DNA of 64,000 bases from an uncultured Verrucomicrobia subdivision 3 bacterium (GTDB taxonomy: Bacteria > Verrucomicrobiota > Verrucomicrobiia > Limisphaerales > UBA8199). The position numbers and the translations under genes are program-made. Below are positions 57,531-64,000 of this stretch, piece after piece (position 1 is the stretch's first letter; each line of letters opens with the position of its first letter). The DNA lies in contig CAIWMU010000142.1 of assembly GCA_903913865.1 (NCBI GenBank), positions 42,761-106,760 of the forward strand. Reading direction: 5' to 3'. Below the pieces are notes generated by a model, which was given only the letters and a program-made list of their open reading frames with translations, ran no database searches and was not told the DNA's origin.

Positions 57531-60491
57531 TCAGGATTGGGTTGTGGTTTCAGCGGCTGTACGGTTGGCGAACGCAACCGTCTGGCAGAGGCCGATCACT
57601 CCCTGAAGCATGGGAGTGGATACGGCCACCTTTGGCAGCTTGGTCTTGGTGCTTTCCTGCTCCTTGAGATCGCTGAGGTAGTCGGCCAGGCTGGTTTGCA
57701 ATTTTTGGGTGAGTTCGGGTGAGCGGTTTGGCCCCTGCTGGCGGCTGCAAACAATGGAGAATTCGCGCTGGATGATTTTATCAACCTGTTTCTCGAAAGC
57801 CTGGACATCCAGCTCCCTGGCCGCACTCTCGGCCGCTTCGGGCTCCAGTTTTTTGATCGCGTCCCACTGCAACCCCGTCTTTTGGGCAATGTATGGCTCC
57901 AAAAGTTCCACAACGCGGTGGGGGAACTTCGAGCTTACCGCTCCAGAATTGAGGGCTTGGGCGATATCCGCATAAAGCTCCAACCCACCGCTGGCCCATT
58001 TGCAACCCCACTCAATGCACTCTCCGGAACGTTTGAAGAGGGTGACGGCCACAGCACTGCGACCGAGACCACCTTTGGCACGCTTTTCCGCTGCTTGCGC
58101 CGCCCTGACAACATCCTGCAGGGGAGCCTTGAAGTGGGCTATGGCGATCCCGACGGAACAATCCGCAGCAGGCCCGGGTACCAGGAAGGGAACAGGATTG
58201 CCCGATTGATCCGGCATGTCACACCGGCACAGAAATCCCTCCGTCGGGCATTCAAACAACTGACCTTCTGCGGCAAGTTTTTGGTAATAAGGCGAATGGG
58301 AACGCCGGGGGTTCTGTCGACGCGCCTCTTCATGCCTTAGGTTCATCTCTCTTGCAGCCTTGGTGATGAGTGAACCGACCTCCTTGGATCCCCTGAATGC
58401 GGCGCGCAGGGCTTTGGCACAATCCAGGGCGGTATCCGCCGGAAGAAGGGCGAGGACATCATCACCACCCGCATAAATCAGGCGCCCATCGAAGCACTCG
58501 ACTATTGGACGAGCACAATGAAGGGCAAAGTTGCTGAGGGCCTCGCTGAATTGGATGTGATAGCCGGGGGAAAGCGGGCGCCGGGCATTGAGAAAATCCC
58601 CAAAGTTGGAGTTTTCGAAATAGACCTTCGATCCTTTTCTCTCAGGAGGTGTCCCTTCCCGGTAATCCGCCAACTGGCTGGAATAGATGGGAGACTTTTC
58701 CCCACTGATCCATTTGCCGATCTCATCCCCATCCAGGGCAAGAACGGCAAAATACTTCTCGGAGGAAGGTGTTTCCTCCGCAGTTTCATCCCCCTCACAA
58801 TCCTCCTCCGGCTGGTGGGCTGCCACGCCGCGCGTATTTGGCATGGGAAAGGGTCCGGACCCAGTCTTCAGGCCCCAGACGTTCTGCAAGTAGGCCAGAT
58901 GCCAGACACGCTTCACCAATGTGGGAGCGCTGATCCAATCCTCCCTCTTGAAGAGGGATTTCCAACGTTCACCCTGAGCCCTTGCCATCCATTCACTCCC
59001 ACCCGCGACGGCTTCATCCCGGCCTGTGAGGGCATCCTTGGAGTTGAAGGCACCCACATTCCATCCCCCGGAAGCGGTGGCGGAAAAGTTCCGGGTCTGA
59101 CGAACGGCGTCCAATTCCCAGCCGTTCAGAGCCAGAACGATCGACCAACCCAGCCCCAGATTGTTGAGCTGAGTCTTCGGACCTTCCCTACCCCCGACAT
59201 AGTAGCGAGCATCGCGGTCCTTTACCTCCATCTCCTTGGTCGCCATGTCGATCACCCTCTTGACGCGCTGTTTGGCTGTGACGATCGGCATTTCAAGCTT
59301 CTCCCCGGAAGGGGAGGCAATGCCGAGGGATGCGAAGGACTCAGCCAGCTTGAGGGCGCCCTCAAGCGAATCTGGCCAAGGCGTTGCCTGCCAGGAGATC
59401 GTCAGGAAGCGGCTGATCTGTTGATCGAACCGGGCTTTACGGGCTGCCTCGGTGATGCCGGGTTCGTCGGCGGTAAGTCCGGATTGTTGGCAATCGGCCC
59501 AGACAGATTCAGCGATGCGCCTCCATTCGTTCCGGATCGCAACCTCGATCCGCTTGCCAAGGCACCTGACCCTGTCTGCAGGGACAATGGCCAGAAGGAC
59601 GTTCGGAAGGTTTGGCGTCAGCATGTCCCGATCCTCCAGCCCCAGAGATTCCCAAATTGTTTTGCCCCCGATGCTGGTCTTGCTCCAGAGATCCTTCCTC
59701 CAGTGGAGATCAAAAAGCGGCTGCCCTTTCAGGCTCGGGAAGATGACAGCATCCGGGCCTACTCTTGCTGACAGAGCTTTCATCCCGGCAGCCATGAGCC
59801 ATGAAAGGATGTAGCTGCCGCTCCAAAGATCGCGAACACTGCGGGCGGCGGCGATAAACTCCTGTACCGGACCAATTTGCAGCTTCAGGAAGGCCGGCTT
59901 CGGTTGTGCTTTTGGATCTTCAAAATCCCCGCAACCAGCGAGCGCGGAAACGATCTGGACATGGGACCAGATGGTATGGTCCGGTATGCGAGTGTCAGCC
60001 GGGAGGAAAGCGAACCGGGCATCCTTTTCCACGGCATGCTTCTGCCAGAGCCGCCAGTGGGCAAAAAACCGCGCCTGCCATCGCTTGCCGCAGGGATCCC
60101 CCAGATCATCAGGGAGGTCGCCGAATTGTCCGACAACAGGCTGGATTTCCTGGGCAACGGTGCTGGCCAGATCAGCGGTCGCGAACGGAGTTCCGATATG
60201 AAACTCCAGCGGATCCCCCTGATTGATTCCCCCAAGTGGATGGTGAAAGCGGTTTGCCACCCCATCGAAGGCACATTTCAGGCCGGAGGCTTGGGAACTG
60301 GGGAATGGTAGCCTGTCCGCCGCGCTCGCGGCCCAGTCGGACTGCTTGCTGAGCGTTTCGGTCTCCTCATCCGAGAATCCGGCCTGTCGCAGGAGTGTTT
60401 GGGCCATCTCCACGTGACCCTGGATGTCCAGAGCTTTAGCCGGGGGATCGTGAAGAAGAGCGAGCAGCTTGTGTTTCCAATTCATTTTCAT
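57531..60491 (-). CDS. cas10: Cas10/Cmr2, cyclic-oligoadenylate synthase subunit
   Basis: The 986-residue product starts WKHKLLALLHDPPAKAL, with His14-Asp15 of the HD domain. A first palm-like domain follows (FLKLQIGPVQEFIAAARSVRDLWSGSY), then a second palm with LALDGDEIGKWISG at about 585-597 and the active GGDD at 675-678 (LIYAGGDDVLALLP). Intact GGDD predicts synthesis of cyclic oligoadenylates when target RNA binds; an intact HD may allow single-strand DNA cleavage. Zinc-ligand type cysteines are present in FECPTEGFLCRCDMP. The C-terminal helical domain follows. The three CARF proteins downstream are the expected receivers of the signal. It begins 19 nt after a 153-aa unknown gene. Confidence 0.96.
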   Translation of the reverse strand: MKMNWKHKLLALLHDPPAKALDIQGHVEMAQTLLRQAGFSDEETETLSKQSDWAASAADRLPFPSSQASGLKCAFDGVANRFHHPLGGINQGDPLEFHIGTPFATADLASTVAQEIQPVVGQFGDLPDDLGDPCGKRWQARFFAHWRLWQKHAVEKDARFAFLPADTRIPDHTIWSHVQIVSALAGCGDFEDPKAQPKPAFLKLQIGPVQEFIAAARSVRDLWSGSYILSWLMAAGMKALSARVGPDAVIFPSLKGQPLFDLHWRKDLWSKTSIGGKTIWESLGLEDRDMLTPNLPNVLLAIVPADRVRCLGKRIEVAIRNEWRRIAESVWADCQQSGLTADEPGITEAARKARFDQQISRFLTISWQATPWPDSLEGALKLAESFASLGIASPSGEKLEMPIVTAKQRVKRVIDMATKEMEVKDRDARYYVGGREGPKTQLNNLGLGWSIVLALNGWELDAVRQTRNFSATASGGWNVGAFNSKDALTGRDEAVAGGSEWMARAQGERWKSLFKREDWISAPTLVKRVWHLAYLQNVWGLKTGSGPFPMPNTRGVAAHQPEEDCEGDETAEETPSSEKYFAVLALDGDEIGKWISGEKSPIYSSQLADYREGTPPERKGSKVYFENSNFGDFLNARRPLSPGYHIQFSEALSNFALHCARPIVECFDGRLIYAGGDDVLALLPADTALDCAKALRAAFRGSKEVGSLITKAAREMNLRHEEARRQNPRRSHSPYYQKLAAEGQLFECPTEGFLCRCDMPDQSGNPVPFLVPGPAADCSVGIAIAHFKAPLQDVVRAAQAAEKRAKGGLGRSAVAVTLFKRSGECIEWGCKWASGGLELYADIAQALNSGAVSSKFPHRVVELLEPYIAQKTGLQWDAIKKLEPEAAESAARELDVQAFEKQVDKIIQREFSIVCSRQQGPNRSPELTQKLQTSLADYLSDLKEQESTKTKLPKVAVSTPMLQGVIGLCQTVAFANRTAAETTTQS

Positions 60492-60510
60492 GATAGCCTG
60501 ATTGTGTCGT

Positions 60511-60972
60511 TCATGCAGGAGTCACTGTGCGACCTTCGCAACAACGTGGTCGTGTGTAAAGGGGATTTGAGTATCCGTTCAAAAGTTTTTTGATCACCCC
60601 GAAAGTATGGATGAGAATCGGGAGGAGTGCCTGGAAGGGGACGTACGCCGACGTCGGGATGTGGCCCTGCATGGTCTGAAACCAATGCGGCATTTTGCTG
60701 TAAAAATGGACGCCTGGATACTTTTCAATCACCACGGATCTGTTGCGTATCGCGCGTGCCATTTCGATATTTTTCACTAGCCAGTTCGAAAAGCAAGAGG
60801 TAATCCTACCAACCAGCGGAAAGTGACCGGCTCCCACCCCATGGAGTCCGAACCCTGTGCACCCATCAGGAAAGCTGACACGGGCGTCGGGTGAAATGCG
60901 ATGGAGGAACAGCTTTCGGGTTTGGACGAGGTTTATTGTCATGGAGTGACGCTTTGTGATGGTAGGGCTCAT
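60511..60972 (-). CDS. Unknown 153-aa protein between helicase and cas10
   Basis: The frame starts at an ATG overlapping the helicase stop (ATGA), with a second Met at residue 11, and ends 19 nt before cas10. The sequence (INLVQTRKLFLHRISPDARVSF, GFGLHGVGAGHFPLVGRITSCFSNWLVKNIE, PGVHFYSKMPHWFQTMQGHIP, AYVPFQALLPILIHTFGVIKKLL) contains aromatic and glycine-rich segments but no motif that I know; in particular it does not show the Cas6 glycine-rich loop or the Csx3 pattern. Its position in a tight operon speaks for a real gene of the CRISPR locus. Base composition is somewhat more AT-rich than its neighbours. It could be a small accessory subunit or a remnant. Confidence 0.5.
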   Translation of the reverse strand: MSPTITKRHSMTINLVQTRKLFLHRISPDARVSFPDGCTGFGLHGVGAGHFPLVGRITSCFSNWLVKNIEMARAIRNRSVVIEKYPGVHFYSKMPHWFQTMQGHIPTSAYVPFQALLPILIHTFGVIKKLLNGYSNPLYTRPRCCEGRTVTPA

Positions 60973-63581
60973 GCGGCCTCCTTCAACTCGCCTGTCATGA
61001 GATTGTAGAGCTGGGAGACTGTCACCCCGTGAATCAGTTGCAGGCGATCTGCCGGGATAAGTCTCCGCACCGTGGGGATGGGATCAGAGACATGGTACTG
61101 CAAGCCTGCGGGTGTGTAGAAGTGTCCAAGGATCGTGACCTCCTCGGCACCCGCAGAATCGGTGACGATCATCGCCTTCGATGCTGGTGCGATGACGCGC
61201 ACCCATCCTTCCGGTATTCCGGCATCCTGCACCGAAGGTGGAGAGACCACGGTCGGGAAGGAGGCTTTGGCGGGGCGCAATTTGCTCAGGAGGAGAGTGA
61301 GAGCTTCGGCAAGAGCGGTGTTGCCCCGCGCCTCCTCGATCCGTTGGGCCGTGGTGACCACCGCCTTGAAGTTCGCACCCAGGCGTTCAGTCAGTCGAAG
61401 GCTCCCATTGGAATTGTCGAAGATGCAAACACCCGACACAGGCTTTGTATCCTCAGGGCCGTTGCGGGCTTTGAATCGCCCAAGGCCCAGGTCCCGGGCC
61501 TGAATTCCATATTCCCCGCAGAAGGCCTCCATGATGCTATCCCCGATGGCATCCGTGACCAGTTGAGCCTGTGAGAATGACCAGCAAACCCCTGTGGTCC
61601 GGATGAAGCGGAGAAGAGGTTGCTGACTGTAGGGACTGCCCGTTTCGTAGGTGTTGGTAATTTCTGAGGGGCCACGCTTCTCCTTGAACCCTGTCGTACG
61701 CTCACTGACCTGCATTTCGGCCTCCACGACGAAACCAGTGGTAAACTTCTGCAGATGGAGGGCTCCCTGCCCCAGTTGCGGGAAGACCATGGTGTTGCAG
61801 ATCGGTTTGGTGGAATAGGCGCGCTCGTCGTGGAGGGTGATCTTGCGCTCCCGTTGGTTGACCCACTGAACCCGATAAGGCCGGGCCATGTGGTAATAGA
61901 CGGCACCGGGGTAGGCCTCGCGCAACACATTGGAGAAGGATACGCTGCCAATCTTTATCCCATCCCTGATCACGAGCTCGAATTGCTTCTCCATGCTGTT
62001 GCGGAGAGGGAACTCATAATGTGGTCCGCTTTGGGCGGCCTGCTTGAACGGATACAGGTCCGCCGGGATGTCCGTTATCGGGTTCAACTCGTTTTCAAGC
62101 AGATTGCGAAACGACTCGGGAAGGGACTCAAAGTGGCTTTGATCGCAATCTCCGGACAATTGAGAGACTTCGGCGGCAGCACAGAGAGCGTTCGTGTATT
62201 GGGCATACCGGTTCAACAGGTATAACCGGTTCGGCTCTATGGGGCGGGCAAGATACTTTTCGAGTCCGGCATCCCCCGCCTCAATGAACCCCCGGGTGTC
62301 CAAAATGACGGCAAAGCCCTTATGGGAGCGCCCTGCCCTGCCGATTCGTTGCCAGAACGACTTCATGCTGGAAGGAGTGTCCAGCAGTAGAACAAGGTCG
62401 ATATCCCCGATGTCCAAACCCACCTCAAGAGCACTGGTTGCGACAACCCCGCGCAAGCCTCCATTGGCCAGCGCCTTCTGAATTTCCTCCCTGTCGACCG
62501 ATTCATACCCGGCCCGGAATGGGAGAATCCCAATGTTGTTGCTCAATGAAATGTGTGGCGCCTCCTCAGCCTCGAGATCCTGCTGTTGTCCATCCTGTCG
62601 CATCGATGCCACAGTCATCATCTCCACAGCTTTTCTCGAGTCGGCGAACGCTATAAACCGTCCCGTGAACTGCTGGGCCAGCAGTCGCAACACTTTTGCG
62701 GTTGCTTCGAACGCGTCACCCTCAGGCTTGCGGGCCATCAGAATCTCCTTTTCTGCCGCTCGTGCGCCGTCCATTTCCTGGCCAATTATGATGGCTTCCC
62801 GCCCCGTCAACTCACGAATGAATTCGCCCGCCTCACCCACTGTGGCGGTACTGCAGATCAATCGATGAGGTGCCGTTACCGCCCGAAACCGGCGGAGGAG
62901 GAATGCCATGTTGGTTCCAAAGCTACCGTCATAGGCATGGGTCTCATCCAGCACGAGCAGTTTGAGATTAGTCCTGAATGCGGCGATGACTTTGTCATCC
63001 AGATGGCTCATCAACCAGGCGTGGAGAACGTCGGGAGTCATGAGAATGACCCGGCGACGTGACATGATTTCCTTGCGCTTGCACTGTGGGATGCTGCCGT
63101 CGATGATGCCCGCATTCATCGACATGGGTTCAAGAATCTTCTGCCACTTGGCTGCCTGATCCTGGATCAGGGCCTTGGATGGATAGATCACCAGGATGCG
63201 GGCGTGATTGTCGGAGAGCAGGCAGTGGGCTGAAACAGCCATGAATGCCAGGCTTTTCCCTGATGCCGTGGATGTCGAGAGACAGACATCACTCCCATCC
63301 AGCACACTCTGTATCGCCTTTGACTGGTGGGAATAGAGTCCCTGGGGATGCTGGTTTTCCAGGAGGTCCCGGATCTCGGGGTGCAGTTCAACGGGAACGG
63401 GCGAGTAGTTGCCGGAACGTCCTGCGAGAGTCTGCCGCCCCATGACGCTGAAGCCGCTCTTCTCCAGAATCCCGGTCAGAATCCTGGCCCCATCCTTGCC
63501 GCCAGATTCGCCTGACTCTCTGGTGGAGGCTGGCACTTTCCAGTTCTCTACCGCGCTGTTCCGTGTCGATTTCGTTCGCAT
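60969..63581 (-). CDS. DEAD/DEAH helicase of the YprA/MrfA (DUF1998) group at the head of the cmr operon
   Basis: From the ATG at 63581 the product is 870 residues. Superfamily 2 motifs are present: STSTASGKSLAF (Walker A at about 104-112), LVLDETHAYDG (DETH at 212-215), LICSTATVGEAGEF, IAFADSRKAVE, VVATSALEVGLDIGDIDLVL and QRIGRAGRSHKG. The C-terminal half follows the YprA/MrfA plan with a DUF1998-like VCIFDNSNGSLRLTERL near 730-750. However, the terminal four-cysteine zinc cluster of MrfA is not evident, so the domain is atypical. MrfA-type helicases unwind DNA 3'-5' in repair, and DISARM uses DUF1998 proteins for defence. Its coupling to the 153-aa gene and cas10 suggests a role in the type III response. 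Confidence 0.85.
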   Translation of the reverse strand: MRTKSTRNSAVENWKVPASTRESGESGGKDGARILTGILEKSGFSVMGRQTLAGRSGNYSPVPVELHPEIRDLLENQHPQGLYSHQSKAIQSVLDGSDVCLSTSTASGKSLAFMAVSAHCLLSDNHARILVIYPSKALIQDQAAKWQKILEPMSMNAGIIDGSIPQCKRKEIMSRRRVILMTPDVLHAWLMSHLDDKVIAAFRTNLKLLVLDETHAYDGSFGTNMAFLLRRFRAVTAPHRLICSTATVGEAGEFIRELTGREAIIIGQEMDGARAAEKEILMARKPEGDAFEATAKVLRLLAQQFTGRFIAFADSRKAVEMMTVASMRQDGQQQDLEAEEAPHISLSNNIGILPFRAGYESVDREEIQKALANGGLRGVVATSALEVGLDIGDIDLVLLLDTPSSMKSFWQRIGRAGRSHKGFAVILDTRGFIEAGDAGLEKYLARPIEPNRLYLLNRYAQYTNALCAAAEVSQLSGDCDQSHFESLPESFRNLLENELNPITDIPADLYPFKQAAQSGPHYEFPLRNSMEKQFELVIRDGIKIGSVSFSNVLREAYPGAVYYHMARPYRVQWVNQRERKITLHDERAYSTKPICNTMVFPQLGQGALHLQKFTTGFVVEAEMQVSERTTGFKEKRGPSEITNTYETGSPYSQQPLLRFIRTTGVCWSFSQAQLVTDAIGDSIMEAFCGEYGIQARDLGLGRFKARNGPEDTKPVSGVCIFDNSNGSLRLTERLGANFKAVVTTAQRIEEARGNTALAEALTLLLSKLRPAKASFPTVVSPPSVQDAGIPEGWVRVIAPASKAMIVTDSAGAEEVTILGHFYTPAGLQYHVSDPIPTVRRLIPADRLQLIHGVTVSQLYNLMTGELKEAA

Positions 63582-63794
63582 GCCCACACTTTACAGAAGC
63601 CGCTTAGATAAATCTTAACAGGGACGTCCCCGTACGTCCGGGCAAGTGAGATCAATGCTGGGGGATCCTCTTGAAAGGCCACAACCCCAGGCCGGGACCG
63701 GTTTCCAGAAAGCCCTCCTCAGACGGCCTCGAACCCTTCGACTGGGACAAGGTCGCAGAGAACTACGGGTATTGCCCCCCCTCCGAGCTAAAAA

Positions 63795-63828
63795 AAGGGG
63801 AGTCCGGTTTGTGGCCGGAGTTCCCCTT
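63795..63828 (-). terminator. Intrinsic terminator on the minus strand, before the helicase gene
   Basis: On the minus strand AAGGGGA (63828-63822) with TCCGG pairs with CCGGACTCCCCTT around a short loop, with a small bulge, directly followed by T7 (complement of A7 at 63790-63796). This is a good rho-independent terminator for transcripts arriving from the right. It separates the partial gene at the window edge from the helicase-cmr operon, so that operon must have its own promoter between about 63582 and 63790. Confidence 0.8.
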
Positions 63829-63838
63829 GTGTGAGCCG

Positions 63839-63858
63839 GGCTGTCTGATTAGACAGCC
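63839..63858. other. 8-bp perfect hairpin near the end of the edge gene
   Basis: GGCTGTCT and AGACAGCC form a perfect stem with the loop GATT, 24 nt after the stop of the partial minus-strand gene and 10 nt before the terminator stem. Together the two make a double-hairpin end. Confidence 0.5.
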
Positions 63859-63881
63859 ACTGGAGTTTGGCCCTGGTTTGT

Positions 63882-64000
63882 TCAGTAAACAGAGGAGAAG
63901 ATGGCGGCTGCTGGGTTGAGTTGGTATTTTTCGGACATCTGGTCGGGAGGGGTGGCGGACATGAAGTCGGAATAATGTCCTGGCCTTAGGGATGAGGCCC
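63882..64000 (-). CDS. C-terminal end of an unidentified gene, cut by window edge
   Basis: The minus strand is open from the window edge (64000) to a TGA at 63882-63884, giving the last 39 residues: SSLRPGHYSDFMSATPPDQ and then MSEKYQLNPAAAIFSSVY at the C-terminus. It ends shortly before a hairpin and an intrinsic terminator, which is the context of a real gene end. The fragment is too short to identify, and I cannot tell if it belongs to the island or the chromosome. Confidence 0.55.
   Translation of the reverse strand, partial: ASSLRPGHYSDFMSATPPDQMSEKYQLNPAAAIFSSVY

Larger units (their letters stand above)
31344..64000. mobile_element. Integrated defence island, left end at the tRNA-Leu fragment; right end outside window or not identified
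   Basis: The left border is the truncated tRNA-Leu(CAA) copy and adjacent tyrosine recombinase. To its left are core genes; to its right, up to about 63.6 kb, every recognisable gene belongs to antiviral defence (a DUF499/DUF1156/SNF2 cassette and a type III-B CRISPR-Cas locus). No intact tRNA-Leu or second copy of the 3' fragment is seen to the right within the window. The last partial gene at 63882-64000 may still be inside the island or may be chromosome. Because of the tRNA orientation, the intact tRNA gene should lie at the far right border with its 3' end pointing into the island. Confidence 0.5.

Noticed and set aside
60511..60972. 153-aa protein as a Cas6, Csx3 or Csx16 homologue
   Set aside because: Neither the Cas6 glycine-rich loop nor the short motifs of these families could be found.
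31344..64000. Transposases or insertion sequences that might have brought the defence genes
   Set aside because: No transposase-like ORF or terminal inverted repeats were seen; the tyrosine recombinase and tRNA fragment are the only mobility signs.

Overview
The left half (about 1-31.3 kb) is ordinary chromosome of a Verrucomicrobiota bacterium. This placement is inferred from gene content: a Minf_1886-family protein, a PEP-CTERM protein, several type II-like pseudopilins, Tat-exported Gfo/Idh/MocA and DUF362 proteins, a CxPSR sulfatase and a GH172-like protein. Region by region: a sugar-binding lipoprotein and a truncated GH172-like gene (minus strand); a Tat oxidoreductase, lysC, a Minf_1886 gene, a double M16 peptidase and a small membrane protein (plus); a DUF362 gene and the complete F-type ATP synthase operon atpBEFHAGDC (minus), in which atpH carries a one-base frameshift; an exported endonuclease/exonuclease/phosphatase-fold protein, a sulfatase, two pseudopilins and two paralogous exported proteins; then pta, hisC, a nucleotide-sugar epimerase and mnmE.

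At 31.34 kb the 3' 70 nt of a tRNA-Leu(CAA) lie beside a tyrosine recombinase gene. I read this as the left attachment end of an integrated island that runs past the right edge of the window. All readable island genes after the integrase are on the minus strand and look like antiviral defence.

Module A (32.96-44.24 kb) is a five-gene cassette, in order of transcription: SNF2 helicase with a C-terminal DUF3883-like nuclease domain, unknown 193-aa protein, DUF1156 DNA methylase, unknown ~243-aa protein, and a DUF499 ATPase with an N-terminal Swt1-type HEPN domain. It resembles BREX and DISARM in parts but has no PglZ, DrmB or PLD gene.

Module B (45.16-63.58 kb) is a type III-B CRISPR-Cas locus transcribed right to left: a DUF1998-type helicase, a 153-aa unknown, cas10/cmr2, cmr3, cmr4, cmr5, cmr6, cmr1, three different CARF-domain proteins (CARF-HEPN, CARF-PD-(D/E)XK, CARF-winged helix), cas1, cas2, a leader, and an array of 18 repeats and 17 spacers. 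Cas10 keeps its HD and GGDD motifs, so target RNA should trigger cyclic oligoadenylate synthesis and feed the three CARF proteins. No cas6 is present in the window. Two spacers encode homologous peptides in the plus sense, which indicates acquisition from related genes and crRNAs antisense to mRNA.

The best candidates for something little described are the PglZ-less DUF499/DUF1156/SNF2-DUF3883 cassette with its two unknown proteins, the CARF-winged-helix fusion, and the helicase plus 153-aa pair translationally coupled at the head of the cmr operon. All functions are read from sequence motifs by eye; no database search was run.
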